Source: TC-15 sp034437275
GTDB lineage: Bacteria; Chloroflexota; Anaerolineae; Aggregatilineales; Aggregatilineaceae
Reading direction: 5' to 3'
Assembly (NCBI GenBank): GCA_034437275.1
Contig: DAOTUD010000159.1
Span: 1-12,448 of the forward strand
DNA: 12,448 bases
Shown here: positions 1 through 6,407 of the stretch, piece by piece
How positions within the stretch are numbered: position 1 is the stretch's first letter
Layout of the letters: every line of letters begins with the position of its first letter
Notes under the pieces: generated by a model
The model's input: the letters and a program-made list of their open reading frames with translations, nothing else
Databases searched by the model: none
What the model was told of the DNA's origin: nothing
Made by a program: the position numbers and the translations under genes

Positions 1-42
1 AAGAAAACCACGCAAAAAATGCACACAGAAAGCCTATTTGTG

Positions 43-69
43 TGTGGGGCATGTGGGGCATGTGGGGCA
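43..69. repeat. Three tandem copies of 9-bp TGTGGGGCA, with one inverted copy downstream
   Basis: TGTGGGGCA occurs three times head to tail at 43-51, 52-60 and 61-69. The exact reverse complement, TGCCCCACA, lies at 147-155. The direct copies are seen directly. Their role is unknown: they could be transposase-binding or terminal sequence of the decayed insertion element that follows, or a simple repeat. The remaining DNA between 1 and about 240 shows no supportable gene. Confidence 0.6.
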
Positions 70-240
70 GATAGAGACATAGACTCACAATAGTGGCATC
101 ATTATCACCGCTATAGGTCATTATTCTCATCTTCACAACAATCAGGTGCCCCACATCGTCCTCGCACATCCGGGGCAGGGCGGTTGGTCGATGCCATCTG
201 GCAACCCGTCCACGTACTATCGCTATTATTCCTTGTGGAT

Positions 241-995
241 TATCACTGCGAAACCTGTCAGAAAGGGTATTTTCCTCCTCGATGAGCAACTCAAATTGAC
301 AGGCAGCGGGTTTAGCCATGACTTGAGTAACAGAGGGTGTGGCTCAGTGAATTGTTGCCCTATGATCAATGTGAGCAAGTCATGGAGCGCATCGGTGAAC
401 GGTACGTTTCTGACAGTAGTATCTAGCGTCAAACGCAACGATATGGTGCAAGAATGAGAGCGGAAGTTGAACACCAACATCAACGGGTGAGCGTAGAGCG
501 TATTCAATTCCCCGATGCTCGCTATGATCATGACCAACGCGAGGCACTCTCAATAAGATAGGGGCATGGTCAATATTCGCCATGATGGGTGGCGTGAACT
601 CAAAGTAGGGGCGGTGTTTGACTTGGGAAAAACGCCTGGAACATAACCCACAAACGCAGGAACTGGATGAAATGACACATGGAGGCAATGTGAATTACAC
701 GGCCGTTCTCGTGCTTAAAAGATGCGTTCAAACCCGCGTTATGGGCGTGGCTGTACAGCATCTCCTACTCACCGCAAGTAACCGAAGTGTCGTTGCAGAT
801 GATGGCTTGTGGATTTGGTATGTGGCTGAGGATGTTTATCCCGATGGCACACAGGTAATGGGCTAATTTCACAATGTTGAACATGTTAGCGAGGCAGCCC
901 GTGCTTTGTATTCCGATGACAAGAATACTCACAACCGCAAACACTGGCTCAGAACGCCCAAAGACCACAAGTCCATCTTATACTTGACAGAATAG
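241..995 (+). pseudogene. Decayed ISKra4-like (DDE-type) transposase, frameshifted and truncated
   Basis: No single frame is open, but successive frames join into one transposase-like protein. Frame 1 (241-279) gives YHCETCQKGYFPP, a zinc-knuckle-like segment. Frame 2 (from 272) continues LDEQLKLTGSGFSHDLSNR. Frame 1 resumes at 337 with VWLSELLPYDQCEQVMERI, hits TAG at 424 where family members usually have Trp, and runs on to TAG at 559. Frame 2 (563-617) gives GMVNIRHDGWRELKVGAVF. Frame 3 (from 618) gives LEHNPQTQELDEMTHGGN and VVADDGLWIWYVAEDVYP, passes TAA at 864, continues FHNVEHVSEAARALY and ends at TAG 993. These blocks resemble the catalytic half of ISKra4-family transposases as I remember them. 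At least four frameshifts and three internal stops make it non-functional. The C-terminal end is missing. Weak similarity may extend upstream to about 150. Confidence 0.75.
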
Positions 996-1013
996 TCAAA
1001 ATGGTATTATGGT
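984..1013 (+). promoter_or_regulatory. Putative promoter of the GntR gene
   Basis: A perfect -35 hexamer TTGACA lies at 984-989. Candidate -10 elements are TATTAT at 1005-1010 (spacer 15) or TATGGT at 1008-1013 (spacer 18). Neither pairing is ideal, so the -10 assignment is uncertain. The -35 falls inside the last recognisable codons of the transposase relic (Tyr-Leu-Thr-Glu). A start site near 1017-1022 would give a very short leader. Confidence 0.5.
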
Positions 1014-1017
1014 AGTG

Positions 1018-1028
1018 TGGTATGACCA
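1018..1028. promoter_or_regulatory. Putative GntR (FadR-subfamily) operator TGGTATGACCA
   Basis: The 11-mer TGGTATGACCA is an interrupted palindrome (TGGT-N3-ACCA). It fits the FadR-subfamily consensus TNGTNNNACNA at every fixed position. It sits between the predicted -10 and the regulator's start codon, where a bound repressor would block transcription initiation, so negative autoregulation is the likely role. A weaker site with the same GT-N3-AC core lies at 1779-1785 before the next gene, and a one-mismatch match at 6371-6381 before the binding-protein gene. Confidence 0.6.
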
Positions 1029-1031
1029 ATT

Positions 1032-1775
1032 ATGAAAGAGCCTGTCATGCCAGCGAATTTCGGACAGCCCCTTAAACAAAACCATCTTTACGATGAAGTT
1101 GTCAGTCGTATTCGAGAAATGATCCTTTCGGGGGAAATTACCACTGGGGCCAAGTTGCCGAGTGAGCGAGAGCTAGCTGATCAACTTGGCGTGAGTCGGG
1201 TCGTGATCCGTGATGCAACCCGCATTTTGAATACCCAGGGTCTGCTTGAAATTCGCCCCGGTAGCGGGACATACGTCCGCACAGTTGGAACGGATCATGT
1301 GGTTGATTCAATTGGTTTGTTCCTGCGGATGAACCATAAGGCAACAGAGTTAGACAAACTGTTGGAGGTGCGCTTTGCCCTGGAGATGGACATCGCCGGG
1401 TTAGCCGCACAACGGGCGACTCCGGATGACATCAAACGTCTGGAAGAAAACATCCATGCGATGGAACAGGCGAACGGCAACGTTACCGCATTTACGCGAC
1501 TCGACTACGAATTCCACCAATTGCTTGCTACAGTCACCCGCAATGAATTGTTCAGCATGCTGCTTGAACCCTTAAGCGGCTTGCTGCTTGAATTTCGGGA
1601 GCGAACATATATCCATGACTCGGAAGAAGCCACACAAGGGGCCTTAATCTATCATAATCGTATTCTCGACCTGATAAAGCGAAAAGATAGTGTAGGAGCC
1701 AAAGAAGCTATGCGGGACCATTTGCGACAGGCTGAAGAAGTTTACTCGCGACTGCGCGATCGCTGGTCCTCCTGA
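1032..1775 (+). CDS. GntR-family transcriptional regulator, FadR/FCD subfamily
   Basis: This is a DNA-binding regulator of the FadR subfamily, probably the local repressor of the catabolic cluster. Residues about 18-83 form the GntR winged helix, with the signature KLPSERELADQLGVSRVVIR and the wing RPGSGTYVR. Residues about 105-240 form an all-helical FCD ligand domain. The usual metal and ligand-binding residues appear to be D158, H162, H208 and H230; FCD domains commonly sense small carboxylates or sugar acids. At 247 aa the protein is of normal length. ATG 1032 has no Shine-Dalgarno sequence; ATG 1047 (242 aa) follows AAAGAG with 6-nt spacing and may be the true start. The operator-like palindrome immediately upstream supports autoregulation. 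The ligand is unknown. The gene ends 32 bp before the oxidoreductase gene and points the same way. Confidence 0.93.
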   Translation: MKEPVMPANFGQPLKQNHLYDEVVSRIREMILSGEITTGAKLPSERELADQLGVSRVVIRDATRILNTQGLLEIRPGSGTYVRTVGTDHVVDSIGLFLRMNHKATELDKLLEVRFALEMDIAGLAAQRATPDDIKRLEENIHAMEQANGNVTAFTRLDYEFHQLLATVTRNELFSMLLEPLSGLLLEFRERTYIHDSEEATQGALIYHNRILDLIKRKDSVGAKEAMRDHLRQAEEVYSRLRDRWSS

Positions 1776-1807
1776 CCGGTACGACTGGTGCACAGGAGAG
1801 CAGATAT

Positions 1808-2836
1808 ATGACAATTCGGGGTGCACTTATCGGCTGTGGCTACGCTTCGCGGTTTCAACTCAAAGCATGGTCGCAAATTGAGGATGTAGAAATCGTCGCG
1901 GTTTCGAGCCGCAATCAGGACCAAGCGCAAGCACGCGCAACTGAATTCAGTATCCCAGCCTTTTATACCGACTACCGGCAAATGCTGGATGACGAAATGC
2001 TCGATTTTATCGATATTGCCACGCCCCCATCTGTTCACCTTGAAATGGTTAAAGCCAGCGCGGAACGCGGACTGCACGTACTTTGCCAGAAACCCATCGC
2101 CGAAACGTTATCTGAACTTCGGGAGATGATCCAGATATGTGAGGATTCGGGGGTGAATTTCACCGTCAACGAAAATGGCCGCTTTCAGCCCTGGTTCCGG
2201 AAGATGAAGTCCCTGATAGAGGCAGGTGCTATCGGTCACCCCTTTTACAGCAATTTCACGTCTCGCTGGCGGGGCGCGCTAGAAGACCCGCCCTTCCAGG
2301 ACCAGCCATTCTTCGCCACCATGCCGCGCTTGATCATATATGAACTGGGGGTCCATTTCCTCGATACACTGCGCTACCTGTTTGGTGAGGCCAACAGCGT
2401 TTTCGCGCGAAAAGCTCGGATCAGCCCAGCCATCCAGGGGGAAGACCTGGCGATTATCACGCTGGATATGGATGATTTGCTGGCGGTGGTAGACCTCTCA
2501 TGGGCCTCGCTCCCGGCAAAAGAAAATGCGAAATCCATCACCTGGGGTGAGGTCGTAATCGAAGGCGATGCGGGCACTCTCTCACTCACGATGGACGGAC
2601 ACCTGCATCTGCACACGATGACGCGGCAGCAAATATTTGCTTTCCCCGATCACAGCGAGGTGCTCGGCTACCAAAACGCGCAACAGCACTTCATCGACAG
2701 CCTGCGGAGCAAGCAGGAAGCCGAGATCAGCGGTAGAGAAATGGTGAAGACGATGGAGCTTGTATTCGGAGCCTATGATTCTGCAACGAACGGTACAAAT
2801 TATCGCGTTACTCTTGATATAGAAAGGCTGGCATAG
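1808..2836 (+). CDS. Gfo/Idh/MocA-family NAD(P)-dependent oxidoreductase
   Basis: This is a cytoplasmic sugar or polyol dehydrogenase. The N-terminal Rossmann fold (about 1-120) shows the dinucleotide-binding turn GCGYAS at 9-14, ATPPSVH at 71-77 and the CQKP motif at 93-96, equivalent to the family EKP with its active-site lysine (K95). The C-terminal half is the alpha/beta substrate domain; YELGVHFLDTLRYLFG (178-193) holds the likely catalytic His183. The length of 342 aa is typical. ATG 1808 follows AGGAGAG with good spacing. It is the first enzyme gene of the cluster and ends 5 bp before the next gene. In known systems such enzymes oxidise inositol, glucosides, levoglucosan or other sugars, often at C3. 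Partnership with TIM-barrel proteins, as here, is typical of keto-sugar pathways. The exact substrate cannot be assigned. Confidence 0.92.
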   Translation: MTIRGALIGCGYASRFQLKAWSQIEDVEIVAVSSRNQDQAQARATEFSIPAFYTDYRQMLDDEMLDFIDIATPPSVHLEMVKASAERGLHVLCQKPIAETLSELREMIQICEDSGVNFTVNENGRFQPWFRKMKSLIEAGAIGHPFYSNFTSRWRGALEDPPFQDQPFFATMPRLIIYELGVHFLDTLRYLFGEANSVFARKARISPAIQGEDLAIITLDMDDLLAVVDLSWASLPAKENAKSITWGEVVIEGDAGTLSLTMDGHLHLHTMTRQQIFAFPDHSEVLGYQNAQQHFIDSLRSKQEAEISGREMVKTMELVFGAYDSATNGTNYRVTLDIERLA

Positions 2837-2841
2837 TTCTA

Positions 2842-3717
2842 ATGCAACTTGGTGCAGCTTGGTTTGGCTTCAGACAACAGACTTACAGCAATTATTTTGA
2901 GATGGCTGCTTCTCTTGCCCTGACCTATGTTGAGATGCCCCTATATTGGCAAATCATCCAGGAATCTGTTGCTGACGGCGCGAGCAAACCCTCGTTAGCG
3001 GTGTTCGAGCAGCTTCGGCAACAGGCGGAGCAGGCTGGCGTAAGAATGATTGCCGGGGTTTCCGCATTGGAGTTGGCCGGTGATTACAACATGCGTGGCG
3101 AGCGCATCGACGCGAGTGAGTGCCGCTTTGCGAAAGCCTGCGCCTACCGCACGCTGGATATTACCGTGCAGCTTGGCCTGGAAGTTGTACGCCTGACCGA
3201 ACCCAATGTGCCGCCTGATTTCACACAGCAGGAATCCAGGGCATACATGGACACCTATGGGTTTGTGCTACGAGAATTGGGAGATTACGCAGCCGATCAT
3301 GGAATACAAATCGTGGTTGAAAACTACGGTATGACCTCCACCCAGATGAACTGGCTGCTAGATGCTGCGGATCATCCTGCTGTCGGTACGCTGTACGACC
3401 CCTGCAATTATTTTCGCATCGGCGAAGATCCTTTGACCGCTCTCCATAACCTGGGACAGCGAGTCTACTACTGTCACATGAAGGATACGCGCCGCGACGA
3501 GGTTCGCCCGCCAGACATCCTCTTTAAGGGGTCGCGTTGGGCACCCTCGGTGGCCGTGGGGGAGGGAGACATCGATTGGAAGCCAATTCTCGCGAAGCTA
3601 AAGACCTTCTACAGTGGCTACTTGTGTGTTGAGTACGAAATGGCCGAGGATGTGATGCGGGGAACACGCAGCAGTATTTCCCATATCAAAAACATCTTGC
3701 AGGAGGCTATGTGTTGA
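2842..3717 (+). CDS. Sugar phosphate isomerase/epimerase-like TIM-barrel protein (AP_endonuc_2 family), first copy
   Basis: This is a xylose-isomerase-like TIM barrel, a family including keto-sugar epimerases, inosose dehydratases and glycoside-cleaving lyases. The four expected divalent-metal ligands are visible: E160 in IVVENYG, D186 in TLYDPCNY, H212 in YYCHMKD and E264 in CVEYEMAED. GEGDIDW (240-246) is the usual active-site loop. The length of 291 aa is normal. There is no signal peptide, so it is cytoplasmic. The start lies 5 bp after the oxidoreductase stop and has only a distant GAAAGG, so translation is probably coupled. Its stop overlaps the lactonase start. It is clearly different from the second TIM barrel at 5396, which suggests a different step. 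Epimerase, dehydratase or beta-eliminating lyase all remain possible. Confidence 0.88.
   Translation: MQLGAAWFGFRQQTYSNYFEMAASLALTYVEMPLYWQIIQESVADGASKPSLAVFEQLRQQAEQAGVRMIAGVSALELAGDYNMRGERIDASECRFAKACAYRTLDITVQLGLEVVRLTEPNVPPDFTQQESRAYMDTYGFVLRELGDYAADHGIQIVVENYGMTSTQMNWLLDAADHPAVGTLYDPCNYFRIGEDPLTALHNLGQRVYYCHMKDTRRDEVRPPDILFKGSRWAPSVAVGEGDIDWKPILAKLKTFYSGYLCVEYEMAEDVMRGTRSSISHIKNILQEAMC
3701..3706 (+). promoter_or_regulatory. Shine-Dalgarno AGGAGG for the SMP-30-like lactonase
   Basis: AGGAGG lies inside the last codons of the TIM-barrel gene, 4 nt before GTG 3711 and 7 nt before TTG 3714. An ATG at 3709 is in the upstream gene's frame and encodes only Met-Cys-stop. The site therefore supports a non-ATG start for the lactonase and translational coupling; TTG 3714 has the better spacing. 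Confidence 0.65.
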
Positions 3718-4595
3718 GCAGACTTGCTGTGTTCTTGAATGATGCAATGACACCAGAGGCCCCGGTGGCTCTGCCAGACGGCGGTTGGCTCTTTACAGAG
3801 ATGGGCCGAGGTTGCGTAAGCCACGTTCCGGCTGGCGGCGAACCACGAAAAACTCTGGCAACCACTGGCCGACCCAACGGCCTCGCAGTTTCTGCTGATG
3901 ATACAGTCTGGATTGCAGAATCGAGACACCCTGCTCTGCTGCGTCTGCGCCCTGGCGCTGCCACAGAGGTGGTGACCGCCGGTTACCCGGATAATCCTAT
4001 ACGCTGGCCCAATGATCTCTGTTTAGGGCCTGATGGCATGATCTATATGACGGACTCCGGTGTCCTGTTCGCGGATTTTGAGGGGATCACATCACCGGAA
4101 GAAGCTTACAAGATACCGATCGATGGCAAAGTGCTGCGTATTGATCCAAATACCAGGGATTATGTTGAACTGGACAGCGGCTTGCAATTTGCAAATGGGA
4201 TTGCATTTGGCATTGGCGGCGAATATCTCTACATCAGCGAGACACTGACCGGAAACATCTACCGTTACAGACATCAAAAAGGTGCAGCTAGTGAGCGGGA
4301 ATACTTCGGCAATGTAATGCAGCAACCACCGAGGTCATATGGCCGTGTTGCTGGACCGGATGGCATGGCCTTCGACGCAGACGGCAACCTGTATGTTGCC
4401 GTATTAGTTGAGGGAACAATTATTGTTTTAAAGCCAGATGGTACTGTTAAAGATCGCATTCACCTGCCAGGCCATTATCCGACAAATCTCGCTTTTTCTC
4501 AGACTCATCCCACACAGGCTGTAATAACAGAAAGTGAGGGTAATCAACTGCTGCATGTTGATTTACCTGTACCAGGTCTGCCGCTATTTTCGTGA
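3711..4595 (+). CDS. SMP-30/gluconolactonase/LRE-family lactonase
   Basis: This is a six-bladed beta-propeller hydrolase, expected to open sugar lactones to sugar acids with a single divalent metal. The repeated blade motifs are clear: GRPNGLAVSADDTVWIAES (53-71), WPNDLCLGPDGMIYMTDSG (99-117), FANGIAFGIGGEYLYISET (160-178) and GPDGMAFDADGNLYVAV (215-231). The likely metal ligands are E30, N162 and D217, with N101 nearby in the active site, matching the Glu/Asn/Asp pattern of the family. Length is 294 aa with no signal peptide. The start is GTG 3711 or TTG 3714, overlapping the upstream gene by up to 7 bp. Next to two dehydrogenases, it most simply hydrolyses a lactone made by oxidising an aldose. 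Confidence 0.9.
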   Translation: MLSRLAVFLNDAMTPEAPVALPDGGWLFTEMGRGCVSHVPAGGEPRKTLATTGRPNGLAVSADDTVWIAESRHPALLRLRPGAATEVVTAGYPDNPIRWPNDLCLGPDGMIYMTDSGVLFADFEGITSPEEAYKIPIDGKVLRIDPNTRDYVELDSGLQFANGIAFGIGGEYLYISETLTGNIYRYRHQKGAASEREYFGNVMQQPPRSYGRVAGPDGMAFDADGNLYVAVLVEGTIIVLKPDGTVKDRIHLPGHYPTNLAFSQTHPTQAVITESEGNQLLHVDLPVPGLPLFS

Positions 4596-4603
4596 CATGA
4601 CAT

Positions 4604-4609
4604 AAGGAG
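4604..4609 (+). promoter_or_regulatory. Shine-Dalgarno AAGGAG deciding the TTG start of the MBL-fold gene
   Basis: AAGGAG lies 7 nt before TTG 4617, in the 21-bp gap after the SMP-30-like gene. There is no ATG nearby in frame, and the protein begins with the conserved first strand immediately after this codon (SVTIRFLGTAAFEI). A TTG start is therefore well supported. Confidence 0.65.
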
Positions 4610-4616
4610 CATCACC

Positions 4617-5399
4617 TTGAGTGTAACGATTCGCTTTTTAGGAACAGCCGCTTTTGAAATCATTACTGAGACCCACAAGCGCATCCTGATCGACCCGTAC
4701 CTGGATGAGAATGCGTTTAGCCCGTACAAAGTGGATACACTTGAACCTCTGGATTTGCTGCTCGTCACCCATGCAGCTTACGATCATCTGGGCGACACAC
4801 TGGCGATTATGCGCCGGTTTCCTGAACTGACGCTCATTTGTGGGGCCGATGTTCGCGGCTACCTGATGCACTACGGCATTTCCAGCGATCGCCTGCGGGC
4901 AATTCCCTGGGGCATGATGATCGAGGAATCCGGCGTCAGGGTTCGCCCTGTTTACTCGCGCCATTGGTCATATATCCAGACCGAGGACGGCCTCTCCTTT
5001 TCCAGTACACCTCTTGGCTTTATCGTATATGCCAGTGAAACGATCAGCATTTACCATGCCGGTGATACCGCCCTCTACAGTGATATGAAACTCTATGGTG
5101 AACTGTACCAACCAACAATCGGCCTCATCAACGTCGGCGTCCCGGAAAATCACCGGGGTGCAGAACATGGCGTGCCTGAGTATTTAAGCGGCGAAATGGA
5201 TGCCCGTGAAGCTGCGATGGCCTGCGATTGGCTGGGATTACGCTATGCCATTCCCTGCCATCACGATAATCCTGAGCTACCACAGATTGTCGAATTTGGG
5301 GAGCTTCTACAGGAAAAATTAGCGGAAAACCCCAACGTGACAAAGCCAATTATCCTGGCACCTGGCGAGACCTTCACATTAGAAAGCGAAACACAATGA
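4617..5399 (+). CDS. UlaG-like MBL-fold metallo-hydrolase with altered HxHxDH motif
   Basis: The fold is metallo-beta-lactamase of the UlaG/COG2220 type, whose best-known member is L-ascorbate-6-phosphate lactonase. The first strands (TIRFLGTAAFEI, then ILIDPYLD at 23-30) and the later motif IYHAGDTALYSD (145-156, H147 and D150) are typical, as are H116 and the HH pair at 215-216 in IPCHHDNPE. The core HxHxDH motif reads H52-A-A-Y-D56-H57, so the middle histidine is replaced by Ala54. Loss of that ligand could mean a single metal, a shifted second site or a distinct subfamily; it is not obvious decay, because the rest is intact over 260 aa. The gene follows the SMP-30-like gene by 21 bp and overlaps the next by ATGA. 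A lactonase or related hydrolase acting on a sugar intermediate is likely. Confidence 0.85.
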   Translation: MSVTIRFLGTAAFEIITETHKRILIDPYLDENAFSPYKVDTLEPLDLLLVTHAAYDHLGDTLAIMRRFPELTLICGADVRGYLMHYGISSDRLRAIPWGMMIEESGVRVRPVYSRHWSYIQTEDGLSFSSTPLGFIVYASETISIYHAGDTALYSDMKLYGELYQPTIGLINVGVPENHRGAEHGVPEYLSGEMDAREAAMACDWLGLRYAIPCHHDNPELPQIVEFGELLQEKLAENPNVTKPIILAPGETFTLESETQ

Positions 5400-6289
5400 A
5401 GATCGCCGCGTTTCCGAAGTGCTATCTGGAAGATATTGCCCGCTATCGTACCATGACGGTCTTTGACTGGATTGACGAAGCACGGGTTTTATCTGCGGAT
5501 GGTCTGGAAATGTATGAGGGATTTTTTGAGTCCCTTGATGATGCTTATGTGGATCAGGTCAAAGATGCCATCCAGGCAGCAGGATTTGTTATGCCAATGA
5601 TGTGCTGCTCGCCCGATCTGACAAACCCCAACAAAGACGCCCGCCAGCGTGCTATTGCACACGAAGCCACTATGATACGCATTACGGCGCGTATGGGAGG
5701 CCCGGGGGCAGTATGCCGTGTGCTTACGGGCCAGCGTTATCCCGATGTCACGCTTGAACAGGGATTAGAGTGGGTCGTTGATGCGCTGCATGAACTAATC
5801 GCTGTTGCGCGCGAGTACAACATTATTCTCGGCCTGGAGAATCATTACAAGGACGGCCACTGGGAGCACCCCGAGTTTGCACAGAAACAGGACGTATTTT
5901 TGCAGGTGCTCGCTGCTGTGCCCGAACGCGAGCATTTCGGTGTGCAATATGACCCTTCAAATGCCGTCGTCGCCGGTGATGATCCGCTTGAGCTTCTGGA
6001 ACATGTTGCGGATCGGGTTGTGAGTATGCACGCAAGTGATCGCTACCTGATGCCAGGCAAATCGCTGGAAGACATGCGACAGGGCGATGGCACCCTGGGC
6101 TATTCCCCTTACCTCGTCCATGGTGTGACCGGCCAGGGCTTGAACGACTACGATAGCATTTTCTCCAAGTTGCAGGCGGTCAATTACCAGGGATGGGTCA
6201 GCATCGAGGACGGGATGAATGGCATTCACGAAATCCAGCAGTCAATCCGGTTTCTCCAACAGATGCGAGAGAAATATTTTCAGGGTTGA
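5396..6289 (+). CDS. Sugar phosphate isomerase/epimerase-like TIM-barrel protein, second copy
   Basis: This is a second AP_endonuc_2/xylose-isomerase-like TIM barrel of 297 aa. The metal ligands are visible: E148 in ILGLENHYKDG, D186 in VQYDPSNAV, H212 in VSMHASDRY and E271 in WVSIEDGMNG. A loop rich in Gly and Asp (229-250) probably closes over the substrate. The gene overlaps the MBL-fold gene by the 4-bp ATGA, with no strong Shine-Dalgarno, so translation is coupled. It shares the ligand pattern with the first TIM barrel but little sequence otherwise, so it is unlikely to be a recent duplicate. It could be an epimerase, isomerase, dehydratase or keto-glycoside lyase acting before or after its partner. 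It closes the tightly packed enzyme block; 118 bp follow before the transporter genes. Confidence 0.88.
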   Translation: MKIAAFPKCYLEDIARYRTMTVFDWIDEARVLSADGLEMYEGFFESLDDAYVDQVKDAIQAAGFVMPMMCCSPDLTNPNKDARQRAIAHEATMIRITARMGGPGAVCRVLTGQRYPDVTLEQGLEWVVDALHELIAVAREYNIILGLENHYKDGHWEHPEFAQKQDVFLQVLAAVPEREHFGVQYDPSNAVVAGDDPLELLEHVADRVVSMHASDRYLMPGKSLEDMRQGDGTLGYSPYLVHGVTGQGLNDYDSIFSKLQAVNYQGWVSIEDGMNGIHEIQQSIRFLQQMREKYFQG

Positions 6290-6407
6290 CGAGATATCTT
6301 TCAGGTGTGGGCATGAGGAGGAAGTCTATCGCAAAAAGACTAGCGCATAAATACACAGCACCCGAAAAGCATGTTTTACGATTGAATCCAGTTAGGAGGA
6401 ACGAATC

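Noticed and set aside
43..69. CRISPR-like array
   Set aside because: The units are only 9 bp and have no spacers, and no cas genes are present.
146..866. Short open frames on both strands (for example 146-457 plus, 226-537 minus, 380-688 minus, 618-866 plus) as separate genes
   Set aside because: The plus-strand pieces are fragments of one decayed transposase, and the minus-strand frames overlap it with no recognisable features.
944..951. TGAGCCAG-type 8-mers as true att sites around the integrase
   Set aside because: The same 8-mer in reverse occurs inside the transposase relic at 944-951, so single copies may be chance; only the 9-bp clusters at 12300-12390 are kept as a signal.
6330..6353. 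AGTCT / AGACT hairpin in the gap before the binding-protein gene
   Set aside because: A 5-bp stem is too short to distinguish from chance, and no T-run or conserved context supports a terminator.
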